From Catenibacillus sp964565805 (GTDB lineage Bacteria; Bacillota; Clostridia; Lachnospirales; Lachnospiraceae): a stretch of 14,037 nucleotides of DNA. The stretch is taken from positions 1 through 14,037 of the forward strand of contig CAZMGH010000054.1 of the NCBI GenBank assembly GCA_964565805.1, written 5' to 3'. Below the pieces are notes generated by a model. It ran no database searches. It had not been told where the DNA came from and saw only the letters and a program-made list of their open reading frames with translations. Below are positions 1 to 7,373 of the stretch, piece after piece. Each line of letters opens with the position of its first letter. Positions within the stretch are counted from its first letter, which is position 1. The position numbers and the translations under genes are program-made.

Positions 1-66
1 CGTGATCAGTGATCTAAATCTCCGTGACAAGTGATCTATTTATCCGTGAACAATGGTCTACTCACG
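1..66. repeat. Three tandem ~22-bp repeats, probable IS21-family element end
   Basis: Three successive units start with CGTGA and share a GTGATCTA/TGGTCTA core: cgtgatcagtgatctaaatctc, cgtgacaagtgatctatttatc and cgtgaacaatggtctactcacg in essence. Multiple short direct repeats at the ends are characteristic of IS21-family elements, where they bind the transposase IstA. No istA or istB gene lies in the window, so the body of the element would be to the left. The repeat structure is seen directly; the IS21 assignment is from family knowledge and memory of similar Lachnospiraceae ends. Confidence 0.5.
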
Positions 67-82
67 CGTAATATACACTCTG

Positions 83-113
83 GTTCTCAGGGTCTTTAAA
101 AGACCCTGAGAGC
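83..113. other. Near-perfect palindrome with no real loop
   Basis: The arms at 83-97 and 99-113 are complementary with one mismatch; the core is CTCAGGGTCTTT and its complement around a single A. Neither side has a clear T tract, so a classical intrinsic terminator is not well supported. It lies between the IS21-like repeats and the broken partner gene and may belong to the mobile element or its insertion site. Confidence 0.5.
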
Positions 114-176
114 TTTCCAGAATATCCTCATTTTCCATCTGTGGGAATCCCATACTGGCGCAGCGACATATATTGC

Positions 177-215
177 CTAAGCATTAGGGCCTTCACACAT
201 CATCAGATACTTCAT
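177..215 (-). pseudogene. Truncated partner gene of the AAA ATPase (first 12 codons only)
   Basis: An ATG overlaps the ATPase stop codon as ATGA (215-212) and opens a frame reading MKYLMMCEGPNA, followed by TAG. The four-base overlap is typical of translationally coupled gene pairs. Met-Lys-Tyr-Leu followed by a Cys-Glu-Gly-Pro-Asn stretch resembles the start of TOPRIM-like proteins, whose first conserved motif is a Glu-Gly at the end of strand 1. AAA_15/OLD-type ATPases are often paired with such nucleases. The frame then breaks, and IS21-like repeats lie about 110 bases further on. The peptide and overlap are seen; the TOPRIM identity and disruption are inference. Confidence 0.45.
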
Positions 216-1330
216 CTCATCAGCTCCTTCTTCAATGCCATGAGATCTTCATAGTTCACAGAAGTATCAAAAGCATTGTTATAAAACTGACGGCTCTTTA
301 ATAGTTCCGGTCTAATATTGTAATTTTCATACATATTCTCCAGATGAATCTTGTTATCTGATTTTGCGATCCAGATGTTATCCTGACGATTGAACAAATC
401 TAAAACTTCGCAATAATGTGTCGTAAAGATAAGTGTCGCAGACTTCTTATTCACAGTCTTATCCTTAAATAAGCTTATCATATTTTCAACTAATGTTTTA
501 TGGAAATGATTTTCTACTTCATCTATTAAAAGATCGAAACCATTTTCCAAAGCTGCAACTACAAAAACATAAAGGAGAACACCTTTTGTGGTGCCGCTGG
601 AGAGCATGTAAACTAATTCAGAGTCAGAAAGTTCTTTCACACAATCCTGGTACACAAGCTTGTAATGTTTTTCATCTGTCATTTCCAGATTTTTAATCTT
701 ATCATCAAAAATTCTAATTACCTTCATCAGAACCTTCTCCGATATTTTATAAGTTTTCATAGCTCTAAACATTAGATAATAAGTGTCTGCACCCTCACCA
801 TCACAATTAAAATAAACAGCACGGGTTGTTTTCTTTTTCAATACAAAGAATATAATAGATGTATCTTCCGGAAGCTCTCCTAATTCGGCAATTTCCTCAA
901 ATCCTTCATCCGAATAAATTTTCTTTATTTTTGACTTATAATATTTTTTCCGATAGATATGCTGCTCTGTAAAATTCGCTTTACGCCCTAAATTGGGATC
1001 AGCTTTTAAAATTGTATTGTATTTATAAATATAATCCTCATGATAGAAAATCATTTCTAATTTCACATCATCATAATTATAATGTTTATCTTCTAATCGG
1101 AACTCGCCAAGAATGGAATAAGCACACTCCAGCAACTCTATTGCAGAAGTTTTCCCGGAAGCATTCTTTCCAACAAATGCAACCGTATTAAACACATACA
1201 AATCTTCTGCAATCTCCTGCAGCTCATATTCCTTATCCTCACTTGTTTTTTTAGACTTTGCCATAAGATCAATTGTAAAATCATCACAGCAGTTTTTATA
1301 GTTTGAGGCCCGAACTCTCAACAATTTCAT
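212..1330 (-). CDS. AAA/ABC-type ATPase (AAA_15/OLD-like, probable defence ATPase)
   Basis: This 372-residue cytosolic ATPase opens with MKLLRVRASNYKN, the N-terminal strand typical of RecF/SMC/OLD-like ATPases. Walker A is GKNASGKT at residues 54-61. A signature-like LSSGTTKG precedes Walker B LLIDE at 267-271, and the H-loop is TTH ending at residue 305. These motifs mark an ABC-ATPase fold of the AAA_15/AAA_21 group. Relatives work in anti-phage systems, usually with a nuclease partner, and here the partner is only a 12-codon stub. The ATG is preceded by AAAGGGGTG. The gene has its own TATAAT promoter and is clearly more AT-rich than its neighbours, which suggests horizontal acquisition. 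No transmembrane segment is visible. The ATPase call is firm; the defence role is inference. Confidence 0.85.
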   Translation of the reverse strand: MKLLRVRASNYKNCCDDFTIDLMAKSKKTSEDKEYELQEIAEDLYVFNTVAFVGKNASGKTSAIELLECAYSILGEFRLEDKHYNYDDVKLEMIFYHEDYIYKYNTILKADPNLGRKANFTEQHIYRKKYYKSKIKKIYSDEGFEEIAELGELPEDTSIIFFVLKKKTTRAVYFNCDGEGADTYYLMFRAMKTYKISEKVLMKVIRIFDDKIKNLEMTDEKHYKLVYQDCVKELSDSELVYMLSSGTTKGVLLYVFVVAALENGFDLLIDEVENHFHKTLVENMISLFKDKTVNKKSATLIFTTHYCEVLDLFNRQDNIWIAKSDNKIHLENMYENYNIRPELLKSRQFYNNAFDTSVNYEDLMALKKELMR

Positions 1331-1360
1331 CAGTTACACCCCTTTCTACACTCTATCTGT

Positions 1361-1388
1361 ATTATAACACAAAAAGAGATTAAAACAA
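1361..1388 (-). promoter_or_regulatory. Promoter of the AAA ATPase gene
   Basis: On the minus strand TTGTTT (1388-1383) and a perfect TATAAT (1366-1361) are separated by 16 bases, about 30 bases upstream of the ATG at 1330. The -35 and spacer lie inside the terminator hairpin of the preceding operon, so the two signals share sequence. Confidence 0.6.
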
Positions 1389-1410
1389 TATTTTTGTTTT
1401 AATCTCTTTT
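1372..1410. terminator. Intrinsic terminator, 17-bp perfect stem
   Basis: Arms 1372-1388 and 1394-1410 (AAAAGAGATTAAAACAA and its exact complement) enclose a 5-base loop. Read on the minus strand, the stem ends in a T run, fitting termination of the long operon that ends with the second BY-kinase. The A/T-rich ends make it potentially bidirectional. Confidence 0.7.
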
Positions 1411-1453
1411 AAAAGTCAATTTTACTTTAATTTAAGAAATTTAGAATATATTT

Positions 1454-1528
1454 TTATATCCGTCTCTCAATCTGTTCTCTTTGTGCCCAGGAATATTCCT
1501 CAATGATCCAGGCGCTCTCCCGGCGCGG
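1454..1528 (-). pseudogene. C-terminal remnant of a lost gene, similar to the response regulator tail
   Basis: A frame with no start codon runs from just after a TGA (1531-1529) to TAA at 1456-1454. It contains IIEEYSWAQREQIERRI. The response regulator at 9686-10495 ends with a very similar LQEYSWAEETSARLE stretch, and the DNA around both shares tgcccaggaata. The simplest reading is the 3' end of a second REC/BTAD-type regulator left by deletion. A glycosyltransferase tail, which often carries a YSW motif, is the alternative. The frame is seen; the ancestry is inference. Confidence 0.35.
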
Positions 1529-1548
1529 TCAATAGGTTTAAACAGGAG

Positions 1549-3176
1549 CTAATCCCCCGTCTGTTTTTTCCTGTATCCGGTGGATTCGTACTTTCTGTAG
1601 CCGTATTTTCCATACCCATAAGAGCCGTACTTGCCATATCCATATTCACTGGAAACTTCAGGGTAGTAATTAAATACATATCCCAGAAAAACCGCGCCTC
1701 GTCCCTGCAGGNNNNNNNNNNNNNNNNNNNNNNNNNNNNNNNNNNNNNNNNNNNNNNNNNNNNNNNNNNNNNNNNNNNNNNNNNNNNNNNNNNNNNNNNN
1801 NNNNNNNNNNNTTCAGGGTAGTAATTAAATACATATCCCAGAAAAACCGCGCCTCGTCCCTGCAGGGAAGAAAATCCCGCCTGGACTTCCTGCTGGGGAA
1901 CATAATCATATCTTACAACATAAAGGATTCCGTCCGCATATTCCGCGAATATCCCCGCGTCCTGAAACATCCCGCAGGGCGGCGTATCAATAATAATATA
2001 ATCCACCTGCCTGCGCAGCGTATCCAGAAGTCTCTGGATATTTCTGCCGCTAAGCATCCCGGCCGGCTGTTTTACCGGTTTAGATCCTCCGAGAAAATAA
2101 ATATTGGTTTTTTTGTTCCTTCGTATCATCTTGCTTAAAGGCCTCGTTCCTTTAAGCGCTGCCTCCAGGCCGCCGTTCCATTGCGGACGCAATCCCATCA
2201 TCCGGGCGTCGTCCTGCTTGCGAAGATCGCCGTCAATCAGCAGGACTTTCCCGCCTCTGGACGCGAACATCTCCGCCAGCCCTACCGCCAGAGTAGACTT
2301 TCCCTCGCCGGATACCGTACTTGTCACAAGAAAAACCTTCCCATCCTTCTTTTTCATTTCCTTTTCCACACGATATTGAAGGGCGCGGATACTTTCCCGA
2401 TAGCTGTATGAAATCCTCTCATCCACCGCTGAAATCCTGCGGTTCTTCTGATTTTTCCGCGCTTTAAACCGAATCTCAGGCACTAAAGCAAGGCATCTGA
2501 GATTTGTGATCCTCTTCATTTCCTCCGGATCCCGGGCCGTCCTGCGAAAAAGGGCGAGTAGGCCCAAAATGCAAATCCCTGCACATGCTCCAACGCCTCC
2601 CCCAAACGCAAGGCACCGCCGTGTACTCATACGGTTGTAGGGGGCGTTTGGAATCTCAGGCTCATCAATCATATTAAACTGAATATCGCCAAGTACAAAC
2701 CTGGCAGTTTCCGGATAAATATCCAAAGCGGCATTTAACACAGCATACGCGATTTCCGGCGATGAACTCTCGGCAGTCATTGTAACCATATTGGAGCTGC
2801 TGATCGTCTCAGCGCTGATTGTTCCATTGAGGGAATCGATCCCCAAATACTCCATGAGAGCGCTTCTGAAAAAGTTGCTGTCCAGAATATAGGGAAATGT
2901 CAGTGAAAGCTGGTCCGCGGCGCTGGCATCATAGTAATAGCTGTAGCTGCCGCTGCTCCCGTCAGCAATTTCCACAGTAAATGTAGCGCTGCACCGGTAC
3001 ATAAGCGAAACAAACAATCTCTGCCATGCGAAAAGCCCTCCCGCGCCCGCCAGGATCAAAAGCAAAACAAGCCACCAGAGTTTCAGGAAGCTTTTCCACA
3101 TCCCTCGAAGGAGCTGACCAATATCAATAACGAGCTCATCGTCTTCTAGCTCTGTCCTTACTTTCTGTTCTGCCAT
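1549..3176 (-). CDS. Wzz-domain/BY-kinase fusion (CpsD/Wzc-like), second of the pair; contains a false gap
   Basis: This is a membrane tyrosine kinase of the polysaccharide co-polymerase type, which controls chain length and export of surface polysaccharides. After collapsing the duplicated 55 bases and the N run, the protein is 490 residues. Transmembrane segments lie near residues 31-51 and 188-210 and flank an extracellular Wzz domain. The cytoplasmic kinase has Walker A STVSGEGKST (286-295), Walker A' VLLIDGD (311-317) and Walker B-like VDYIIIDTPP (391-400). The restored tail after NYYPE carries nine further tyrosines in YGYGKYG-type repeats, the usual autophosphorylation cluster. I chose ATG 3176 because AGAGGA stands 8-9 bases upstream; it begins 4 bases after the upstream stop. 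As printed, the gap shifts the frame and hides this tail. Confidence 0.85.
1657..1866. repeat. Identical 55-base contig ends on both sides of the gap (assembly duplicate)
   Basis: Bases 1657-1711 and 1812-1866 are identical over 55 positions and flank exactly 100 Ns. This is the expected result when two de Bruijn contigs overlapping by k bases are scaffolded without merging. Removing 1712-1866 (155 bases) restores one continuous kinase reading frame ending at TAG 1549. Confidence 0.9.
1712..1811. other. Scaffold gap, 100 N (probably no missing sequence)
   Basis: A run of exactly 100 Ns, the conventional length for an unknown gap. Because the flanks overlap by 55 bases, little or no real sequence is likely to be missing. 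A longer true tandem duplication cannot be excluded from the text alone. Confidence 0.9.
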
Positions 3177-3180
3177 AGCT

Positions 3181-4590
3181 CTATCCTCTTTCTTTTCCAT
3201 CTGCCCGTTCCCCGGTATAATGTCTGTAGCCGCCATATCCCTGAAGCTCTCCAAAACGTCTTTCGTGGAAGCCGTTTAGTAAAAATCCCAGGAACTCTTT
3301 CCCGCTTTGCCAAATAAGATCCACCATATCATTGATCACGCGAACGTCCGTCCAATCTTCACGGACCACAAGGAGCACTGCGTCTGCCGCCTCCATCCAG
3401 ATTTCCGCGTCCGTAGATACTCCGGACGGGGAACAGTCAATAATAATATAGTCAAACGTCTGTTTGAGTTCATCCATCAGTGTATTTACGGAAGAAGCCG
3501 TCAGTATATCCGACGGATCGGAGATGGACGAAAACTGAAACATCTGCCATATTCCTCCTGACTTGCTGTAATATACGGCATCGATCCAGCGAACCTTTCT
3601 TTTAAGGACCTGATCCGTAGAATAACGTTCTTTATTATCCGCATCAAAGACTTTATACTGAGCCGGTTTTCTCAGATCCCCATCTAAAAGCAGTACTTTC
3701 TTCCCTTTTTCCGCCAGAGCCAATGTCAAATTCGCGGCTACCGTAGACTTGCCCTCGTTTTCTGTAACGCTGGTCACAAGCAGCGCTTTCTGGCGATGTC
3801 TCCGCATATGATGCTCGATGCCGGAGGCCGCCCTGCGCCCCGCCTCGGAAAAATCCATACTGACCACAGGGGAATTCATCAAGAGAGACTGTTTTGACGG
3901 CTTTTTTATGCCAGAGTCTTTTTTCTTTTTTTCAAAAGGGATTATCCCACGGATCTTACCGTCCAGCTGACGCTCTCCGCCGGAAACCGTCTTTACCGTA
4001 AAACGCAAAACATAAAACAGACCGATCACTCCCGCCATACCTACAGCTCCGGCGGCTGCAAGAAGATTTCTTAAGGACAGAAACCTGGATGTATTTGACG
4101 GAGCGGACGGTACTTCCGGCTCCTGCACAACCTGGAGAACAGCGTTTGAAAATATATTTCCCGCAACTTCCTCATAATGACTCAGCGCCGAATTAATAAA
4201 GAGATATGCCTGGCGGGGATCCGGACATGTGGTACTAAGCACCAGAAGGTTTGTTTCTTCTATTGCTGTACAGCTGATCGTCCCCTCGATCTGTTCCCCT
4301 ACATCTTCTATGATCCTTTTCCTTAGCGCGTCGCTTTGAAATACCTGTCCATAAACATCTGCCATCTGGGCTGTAATGGTAAGGGAAGTATAATTACTTA
4401 CGCTTCCCTGGACAGTAACTACAAGGGTTGACGATGACGTATACTCCGGCTTGTATGTCATATTATGCAGTCCTGTAAGCGCCATCCACACAGTTACTGC
4501 CGCCAGAAGGATCATCCATAAGTTGCGGAGCAGGTCTGTCCCAAGACCCCGCCAGCGGATCTCATCCAGCCGGAATATGTCACGATTCAT
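3181..4590 (-). CDS. Wzz-domain/BY-kinase fusion, first of the pair
   Basis: A 469-residue polysaccharide co-polymerase/tyrosine kinase. Transmembrane segments lie near residues 24-40 and 171-195; the second is preceded by the proline-rich PEVPSAPS typical of Wzz proteins. The cytoplasmic kinase domain has Walker A SVTENEGKST (274-283), Walker A' LLLDGD (300-305) and Walker B-like FDYIIID (379-385). The tail has only three late tyrosines (GYGGYRHY), many fewer than its downstream paralogue. ATG 4590 is preceded by GGAGG with an 8-base spacer. A GTG nine bases upstream overlaps that site and is less likely. The start overlaps the Ig-repeat gene by 11 bases, so translation is probably coupled. 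The two kinases differ enough that this is an old duplication or separate recruitment, not a recent copy. Confidence 0.88.
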   Translation of the reverse strand: MNRDIFRLDEIRWRGLGTDLLRNLWMILLAAVTVWMALTGLHNMTYKPEYTSSSTLVVTVQGSVSNYTSLTITAQMADVYGQVFQSDALRKRIIEDVGEQIEGTISCTAIEETNLLVLSTTCPDPRQAYLFINSALSHYEEVAGNIFSNAVLQVVQEPEVPSAPSNTSRFLSLRNLLAAAGAVGMAGVIGLFYVLRFTVKTVSGGERQLDGKIRGIIPFEKKKKDSGIKKPSKQSLLMNSPVVSMDFSEAGRRAASGIEHHMRRHRQKALLVTSVTENEGKSTVAANLTLALAEKGKKVLLLDGDLRKPAQYKVFDADNKERYSTDQVLKRKVRWIDAVYYSKSGGIWQMFQFSSISDPSDILTASSVNTLMDELKQTFDYIIIDCSPSGVSTDAEIWMEAADAVLLVVREDWTDVRVINDMVDLIWQSGKEFLGFLLNGFHERRFGELQGYGGYRHYTGERADGKERG

Positions 4591-5431
4591 CCCCGTCACC
4601 TCCCCGTGTTTCCTCTACAATCACCGTCAGCCATGTCTCACCGGTATTTCCGCTGCTGTCGCTGACCGTATAGTGTATCTCATAGCAGCCTGGCGTCTCT
4701 GTATCCACTCCGGAAGACGATTCCACAGCTTCTGTCCCCAGAGAATTTCCATCGCTGTCGGTCACAGCTTCCACATATGCATCCGGGTCAATGGTTTCCC
4801 CTTCTGTCAAATACACAATTGGGGATGTAAGACGGATTTCCAGAGCAGATTCGGCAGATACAACATGGACCGGCAGGCCTACCGAGGAAGTATCTCCAAA
4901 ACTGTTGCTCACCTGTACGGTCATGGTATACGTACCGGCCGTGCTGTAATTCAGGTTTGTATCCGTCTGGGTCACCCAGTCCGTCAAATCCCCGTCCAGC
5001 ATATCCCAGGCTCCGATCCGGCTCATTGCCGCGCTGTAGCTGCCCTCCTGGACCACAAACACCAGCGGCTCTGAAAGTGTAAACCTGGGCGGATGATAAT
5101 CGGTAAAGCTTACTCTCCGGGTCAGCGTTCCCGGCTGATTATCCGAGTCAAAGACAACGTAGGTGATCTCGCAAATGCCATCGCTGATAAATCGGGAAAA
5201 GGTTCCTGGTATGATCTGATCCGTCAGATCTCCGTCGGTGGCGTCGGTGGCCGTAAGTCCCTCCAGCAGCTGGTCCTGAGTATAGTCGCAGGGAATTTCC
5301 AGAACCTCTCTGTCACTGGTTATGACCGGAACACTGGCGTCCCTGTTCGCCAGCTGTATAATCTCTGTCGCCCCAAAAAGACCCAGAGACAGAATAAACG
5401 CCCCGATCAATACTATTCTGACAATCCTCAT
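4580..5431 (-). CDS. Membrane-anchored extracellular protein with three Ig-like repeats
   Basis: A 283-residue protein with an N-terminal hydrophobic segment (residues 4-22) that is either an uncleaved anchor or a signal peptide; no lipobox or LPXTG is visible. The outer part has three beta-rich repeats, roughly 33-112, 113-193 and 198-275. The first two carry the matching DGDLTD element (66-71 and 146-151), and the third ends in YTVSDSSGNTG. This pattern fits DUF5011/HYR-type bacterial Ig-like domains on surface proteins. An AAGGAGG stands 5 bases before the ATG. It overlaps the first BY-kinase gene and follows the exporter. A role as an outer-face partner of the co-polymerases or as an adhesin is inference; there is no catalytic motif. 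Confidence 0.75.
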   Translation of the reverse strand: MRIVRIVLIGAFILSLGLFGATEIIQLANRDASVPVITSDREVLEIPCDYTQDQLLEGLTATDATDGDLTDQIIPGTFSRFISDGICEITYVVFDSDNQPGTLTRRVSFTDYHPPRFTLSEPLVFVVQEGSYSAAMSRIGAWDMLDGDLTDWVTQTDTNLNYSTAGTYTMTVQVSNSFGDTSSVGLPVHVVSAESALEIRLTSPIVYLTEGETIDPDAYVEAVTDSDGNSLGTEAVESSSGVDTETPGCYEIHYTVSDSSGNTGETWLTVIVEETRGGDGDES

Positions 5432-5504
5432 GTTTCCTCCTTCATGGCCATGTCCTTAAGGCCATATGGGTATCCCCTTGCGGGGTTTCCTCCTTAATGG
5501 CTTT
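5432..5504 (-). promoter_or_regulatory. Leader with duplicated ribosome binding region and 7-codon open frame
   Basis: The sequence at 5432-5448 is repeated at 5485-5501 with one change; on the minus strand each copy reads GCCAT(T/G)AAGGAGGAAAC. Only the copy nearer the Ig-protein gene is followed by ATG. Between them lies AAGGGG, 8 bases and then a 7-codon frame MALRTWP (5465-5442), whose TGA overlaps the AAGGAGG used by the gene. A hairpin with ATGGCC/GGCCAT arms (5444-5465) spans the same place. It may be a small leader controlling translation, or only a local duplication. Confidence 0.35.
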
Positions 5505-7265
5505 TTAAAATTCATCCAAAAACTTTTGGATGCCTTCCTCATCGACTTCCTCAATCTTTCCATTTCCTACCTTATACACCCGGCTGCACATGGAAAACAC
5601 GCTGGGTCTGTGGGCAGCTACGATCACGGTCCTGTTCGGAGCCTTTCGGATAATCTGTCTTAAAACCTTTCGTTCCGTAGCCACATCAAGAGCGCTGGTG
5701 GCCTCATCCAGGATCATCACCGGGGCATCTGCTAAAAGAGCCCGGGCGATTGACAGACGCTGCTTCTGTCCCTCGGAAAACCGCCTTCCCCGTTCCCGTA
5801 CCTCTGTATCCATGCCCTGCTCCAGCTTTTCCACAAACTCCCAGGCACAGGCCGCCTCCAAAGCTTCCCGGATCTCCTCATCTGACGCGTCCGGCTTTAC
5901 CATGCGCAGATTCTCTGCTATGCTCCCGGTAAACAACGTATTGCCCTGGGGAATATAACTGAACATACACCGTGTGGATGAAGACGCTTCAAGCTCCTGT
6001 CCGCCTGGATTTCCCACAGCGATCTGACCTTTCTGGGGATGATAAAGACCCAGGATCAGATTCAGGATCGTTGTCTTCCCCTGTCCGGAGGGGCCGATCA
6101 AGGCCACGATTTCTCCAGGCTCCGCGAGAAAATCCGCTTCCTGGAAGACCCAGTTGTCCGCTTCATAGGCAAAATCCACAGACGTCATGTGGACATACAC
6201 TCCAGTCTCCTGCCCCCGTCTTTTAATCTCCAGGGCCTCTTCCTGATCCTCCATAGATTCTCTGGGCAAATGGATAATCTCCATAATACGCTCCGCGCTG
6301 ATACCGGCGCGGAGCGCCTGGGGCAAAAGGGCAAGGAACCCGTTAAATGATCCCCGCAAAGACGCGGCCATGGATACAAACATCGTCATCGACCCGTAGC
6401 TAATGTCCCCGCTCCACAGACGGAACACTGCGAAGCCATAACAGGCATAGCCCACCGCCTGGCCTATCAGGGATGTAATGATCGTCATACGCTGCTGAAA
6501 TTTATTCTGGAGCAGAGCCACGTCTACAGTCTCCTTCTGGATCTTATGGAACTTTTCCGTTACCTGATCCAGCATACCAAAGGCTTTAATAAACTGGAGA
6601 TTCTGAAATGTTTCCTGATCGAACACGGTACGGTCGCTGGCCACGTTCTGATTTTCCCGCTGAAACTCCCGCATCTTCCTTGTTGAGTATCTGGAAGTGA
6701 TAAAAGAAACCGGCGCTCCCAGCAAGGCGATCACGGCCATGATCGGATCATTTTGTACCACAAGAATAAAAGCGCCGCCAAAGCTGATCAAAGATGTTAC
6801 TATATTCGGAAGAAAGGTAAGGATCGTATTCGCCACCAGGCCCGCGTCTCCATTAACCCGGTACAAAAGATCCCCTGACCGGTACTTGGCCAGGGATTCC
6901 CAGTCCGTCTGGAGCACCTGTTCATAAATATCCCCCCGGATCTCATTGGTCACTTTCAATCTTACCCTAAGCAGCATCCTTGTTTTTGCCACATTGACAA
7001 AGGTCTGAAACACTCCCACGCCGACATACGTCAGGGCCACCCGGAGGATTTCCATGGAATTAACGCCTGTTACCGCGTCCACCAGATCTCTGCTAATGAC
7101 TGAGATTGCCAGTCCAAGCACAGAACCGGATGCTCCCAGCAGCACATAAACGCCGATCAGCAGCCAGTACCTGCGCACATAGATACACATCCAAAGCAGT
7201 TCATCGATCCGCCGCTTCAGCCTGCCTTCCCTGATTTTCTGGATCACCTTCCTGATCTCACCCAT
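5505..7265 (-). CDS. ABC exporter, fused permease and ATPase
   Basis: A 586-residue half-transporter of the MsbA/peptide-exporter type, with six membrane segments in the first 320 residues (the first at YWLLIGVYVLLGASGSVLGL) and a C-terminal ATPase. Walker A is GPSGQGKT (391-398), the Q-loop is in YIPQGN, the signature is the variant FSEGQ (496-500), Walker B is VMILDE (516-521) and the switch histidine is 552. No N-terminal C39 peptidase is present, so it would not cleave a double-Gly leader itself. The ATG is preceded by AAGGGG. Its place after the PqqD/radical SAM/HprK-like genes suggests export of their product, while the following kinases suggest a link to surface polymers. Substrate unknown. 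Confidence 0.9.
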   Translation of the reverse strand: MGEIRKVIQKIREGRLKRRIDELLWMCIYVRRYWLLIGVYVLLGASGSVLGLAISVISRDLVDAVTGVNSMEILRVALTYVGVGVFQTFVNVAKTRMLLRVRLKVTNEIRGDIYEQVLQTDWESLAKYRSGDLLYRVNGDAGLVANTILTFLPNIVTSLISFGGAFILVVQNDPIMAVIALLGAPVSFITSRYSTRKMREFQRENQNVASDRTVFDQETFQNLQFIKAFGMLDQVTEKFHKIQKETVDVALLQNKFQQRMTIITSLIGQAVGYACYGFAVFRLWSGDISYGSMTMFVSMAASLRGSFNGFLALLPQALRAGISAERIMEIIHLPRESMEDQEEALEIKRRGQETGVYVHMTSVDFAYEADNWVFQEADFLAEPGEIVALIGPSGQGKTTILNLILGLYHPQKGQIAVGNPGGQELEASSSTRCMFSYIPQGNTLFTGSIAENLRMVKPDASDEEIREALEAACAWEFVEKLEQGMDTEVRERGRRFSEGQKQRLSIARALLADAPVMILDEATSALDVATERKVLRQIIRKAPNRTVIVAAHRPSVFSMCSRVYKVGNGKIEEVDEEGIQKFLDEF

Positions 7266-7276
7266 TTTTTATCCCC

Positions 7277-7360
7277 TTACCCACAAAACAAAATCCCATT
7301 CCCATATCCCTTACAAACACCCTTTGGGAATACGGGAATGAGATTGCTTTCCTCCCTCAA
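7277..7360 (-). CDS. Possible 27-residue peptide frame (candidate precursor, weak)
   Basis: A frame from TTG 7360 to TAA 7277 encodes a peptide beginning MREESNLIPVFPK and ending CKGYGNGILFCG: two Cys, several Gly, and the stop right before the exporter's AAGGGG. It sits between the HprK-like and exporter genes, where a RiPP precursor could be. Against it, no ribosome binding site precedes the TTG, and the same bases form the terminator-like hairpin. I list it only because no better precursor candidate is visible. Confidence 0.15.
   Translation of the reverse strand: MREESNLIPVFPKGVCKGYGNGILFCG
7284..7345 (-). terminator. Terminator-like hairpin between the cassette and the exporter
   Basis: Arms 7292-7310 and 7326-7345 pair imperfectly over about 19 bases (AATCTCATTCCCGTATTCCC on the minus strand against GGGATATGGGAATGGGATT). 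The stem is followed on the minus strand by TTTTGTTTTG. It would end or attenuate transcription from the upstream cassette. No strong promoter is seen between it and the exporter, so partial read-through is plausible. Confidence 0.5.
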
Positions 7361-7373
7361 TATTCGTTACTGG

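Noticed and set aside
1..66. CRISPR array
   Set aside because: The units are about 22 bases and tandem, with no unique spacers between them.
58..180. 41-codon open frame on the minus strand between the partner stub and the IS21-like repeats
   Set aside because: It has no start at its beginning, spans the palindrome and resembles no family I can name; possibly chance or part of the mobile element.
1500..1711. Kinase C-terminus read straight through the Ns, ending near 1500
   Set aside because: The frame after the Ns is shifted relative to the kinase frame; translation of the duplicated 55 bases is in two different frames. Collapsing the overlap gives a family-typical Tyr-rich tail ending at 1549.
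3177..3254. Upstream in-frame starts for the second BY-kinase (3254 and 3200)
   Set aside because: They overlap the preceding kinase gene deeply and lack a good ribosome binding site, whereas ATG 3176 follows AGAGGA at proper distance.
4451..5074. 207-codon plus-strand frame opposite the Ig-repeat protein and first kinase
   Set aside because: It is antisense to two genes with clear domain structure; its composition (many His, Arg, Cys) is that of a reverse-complement shadow.
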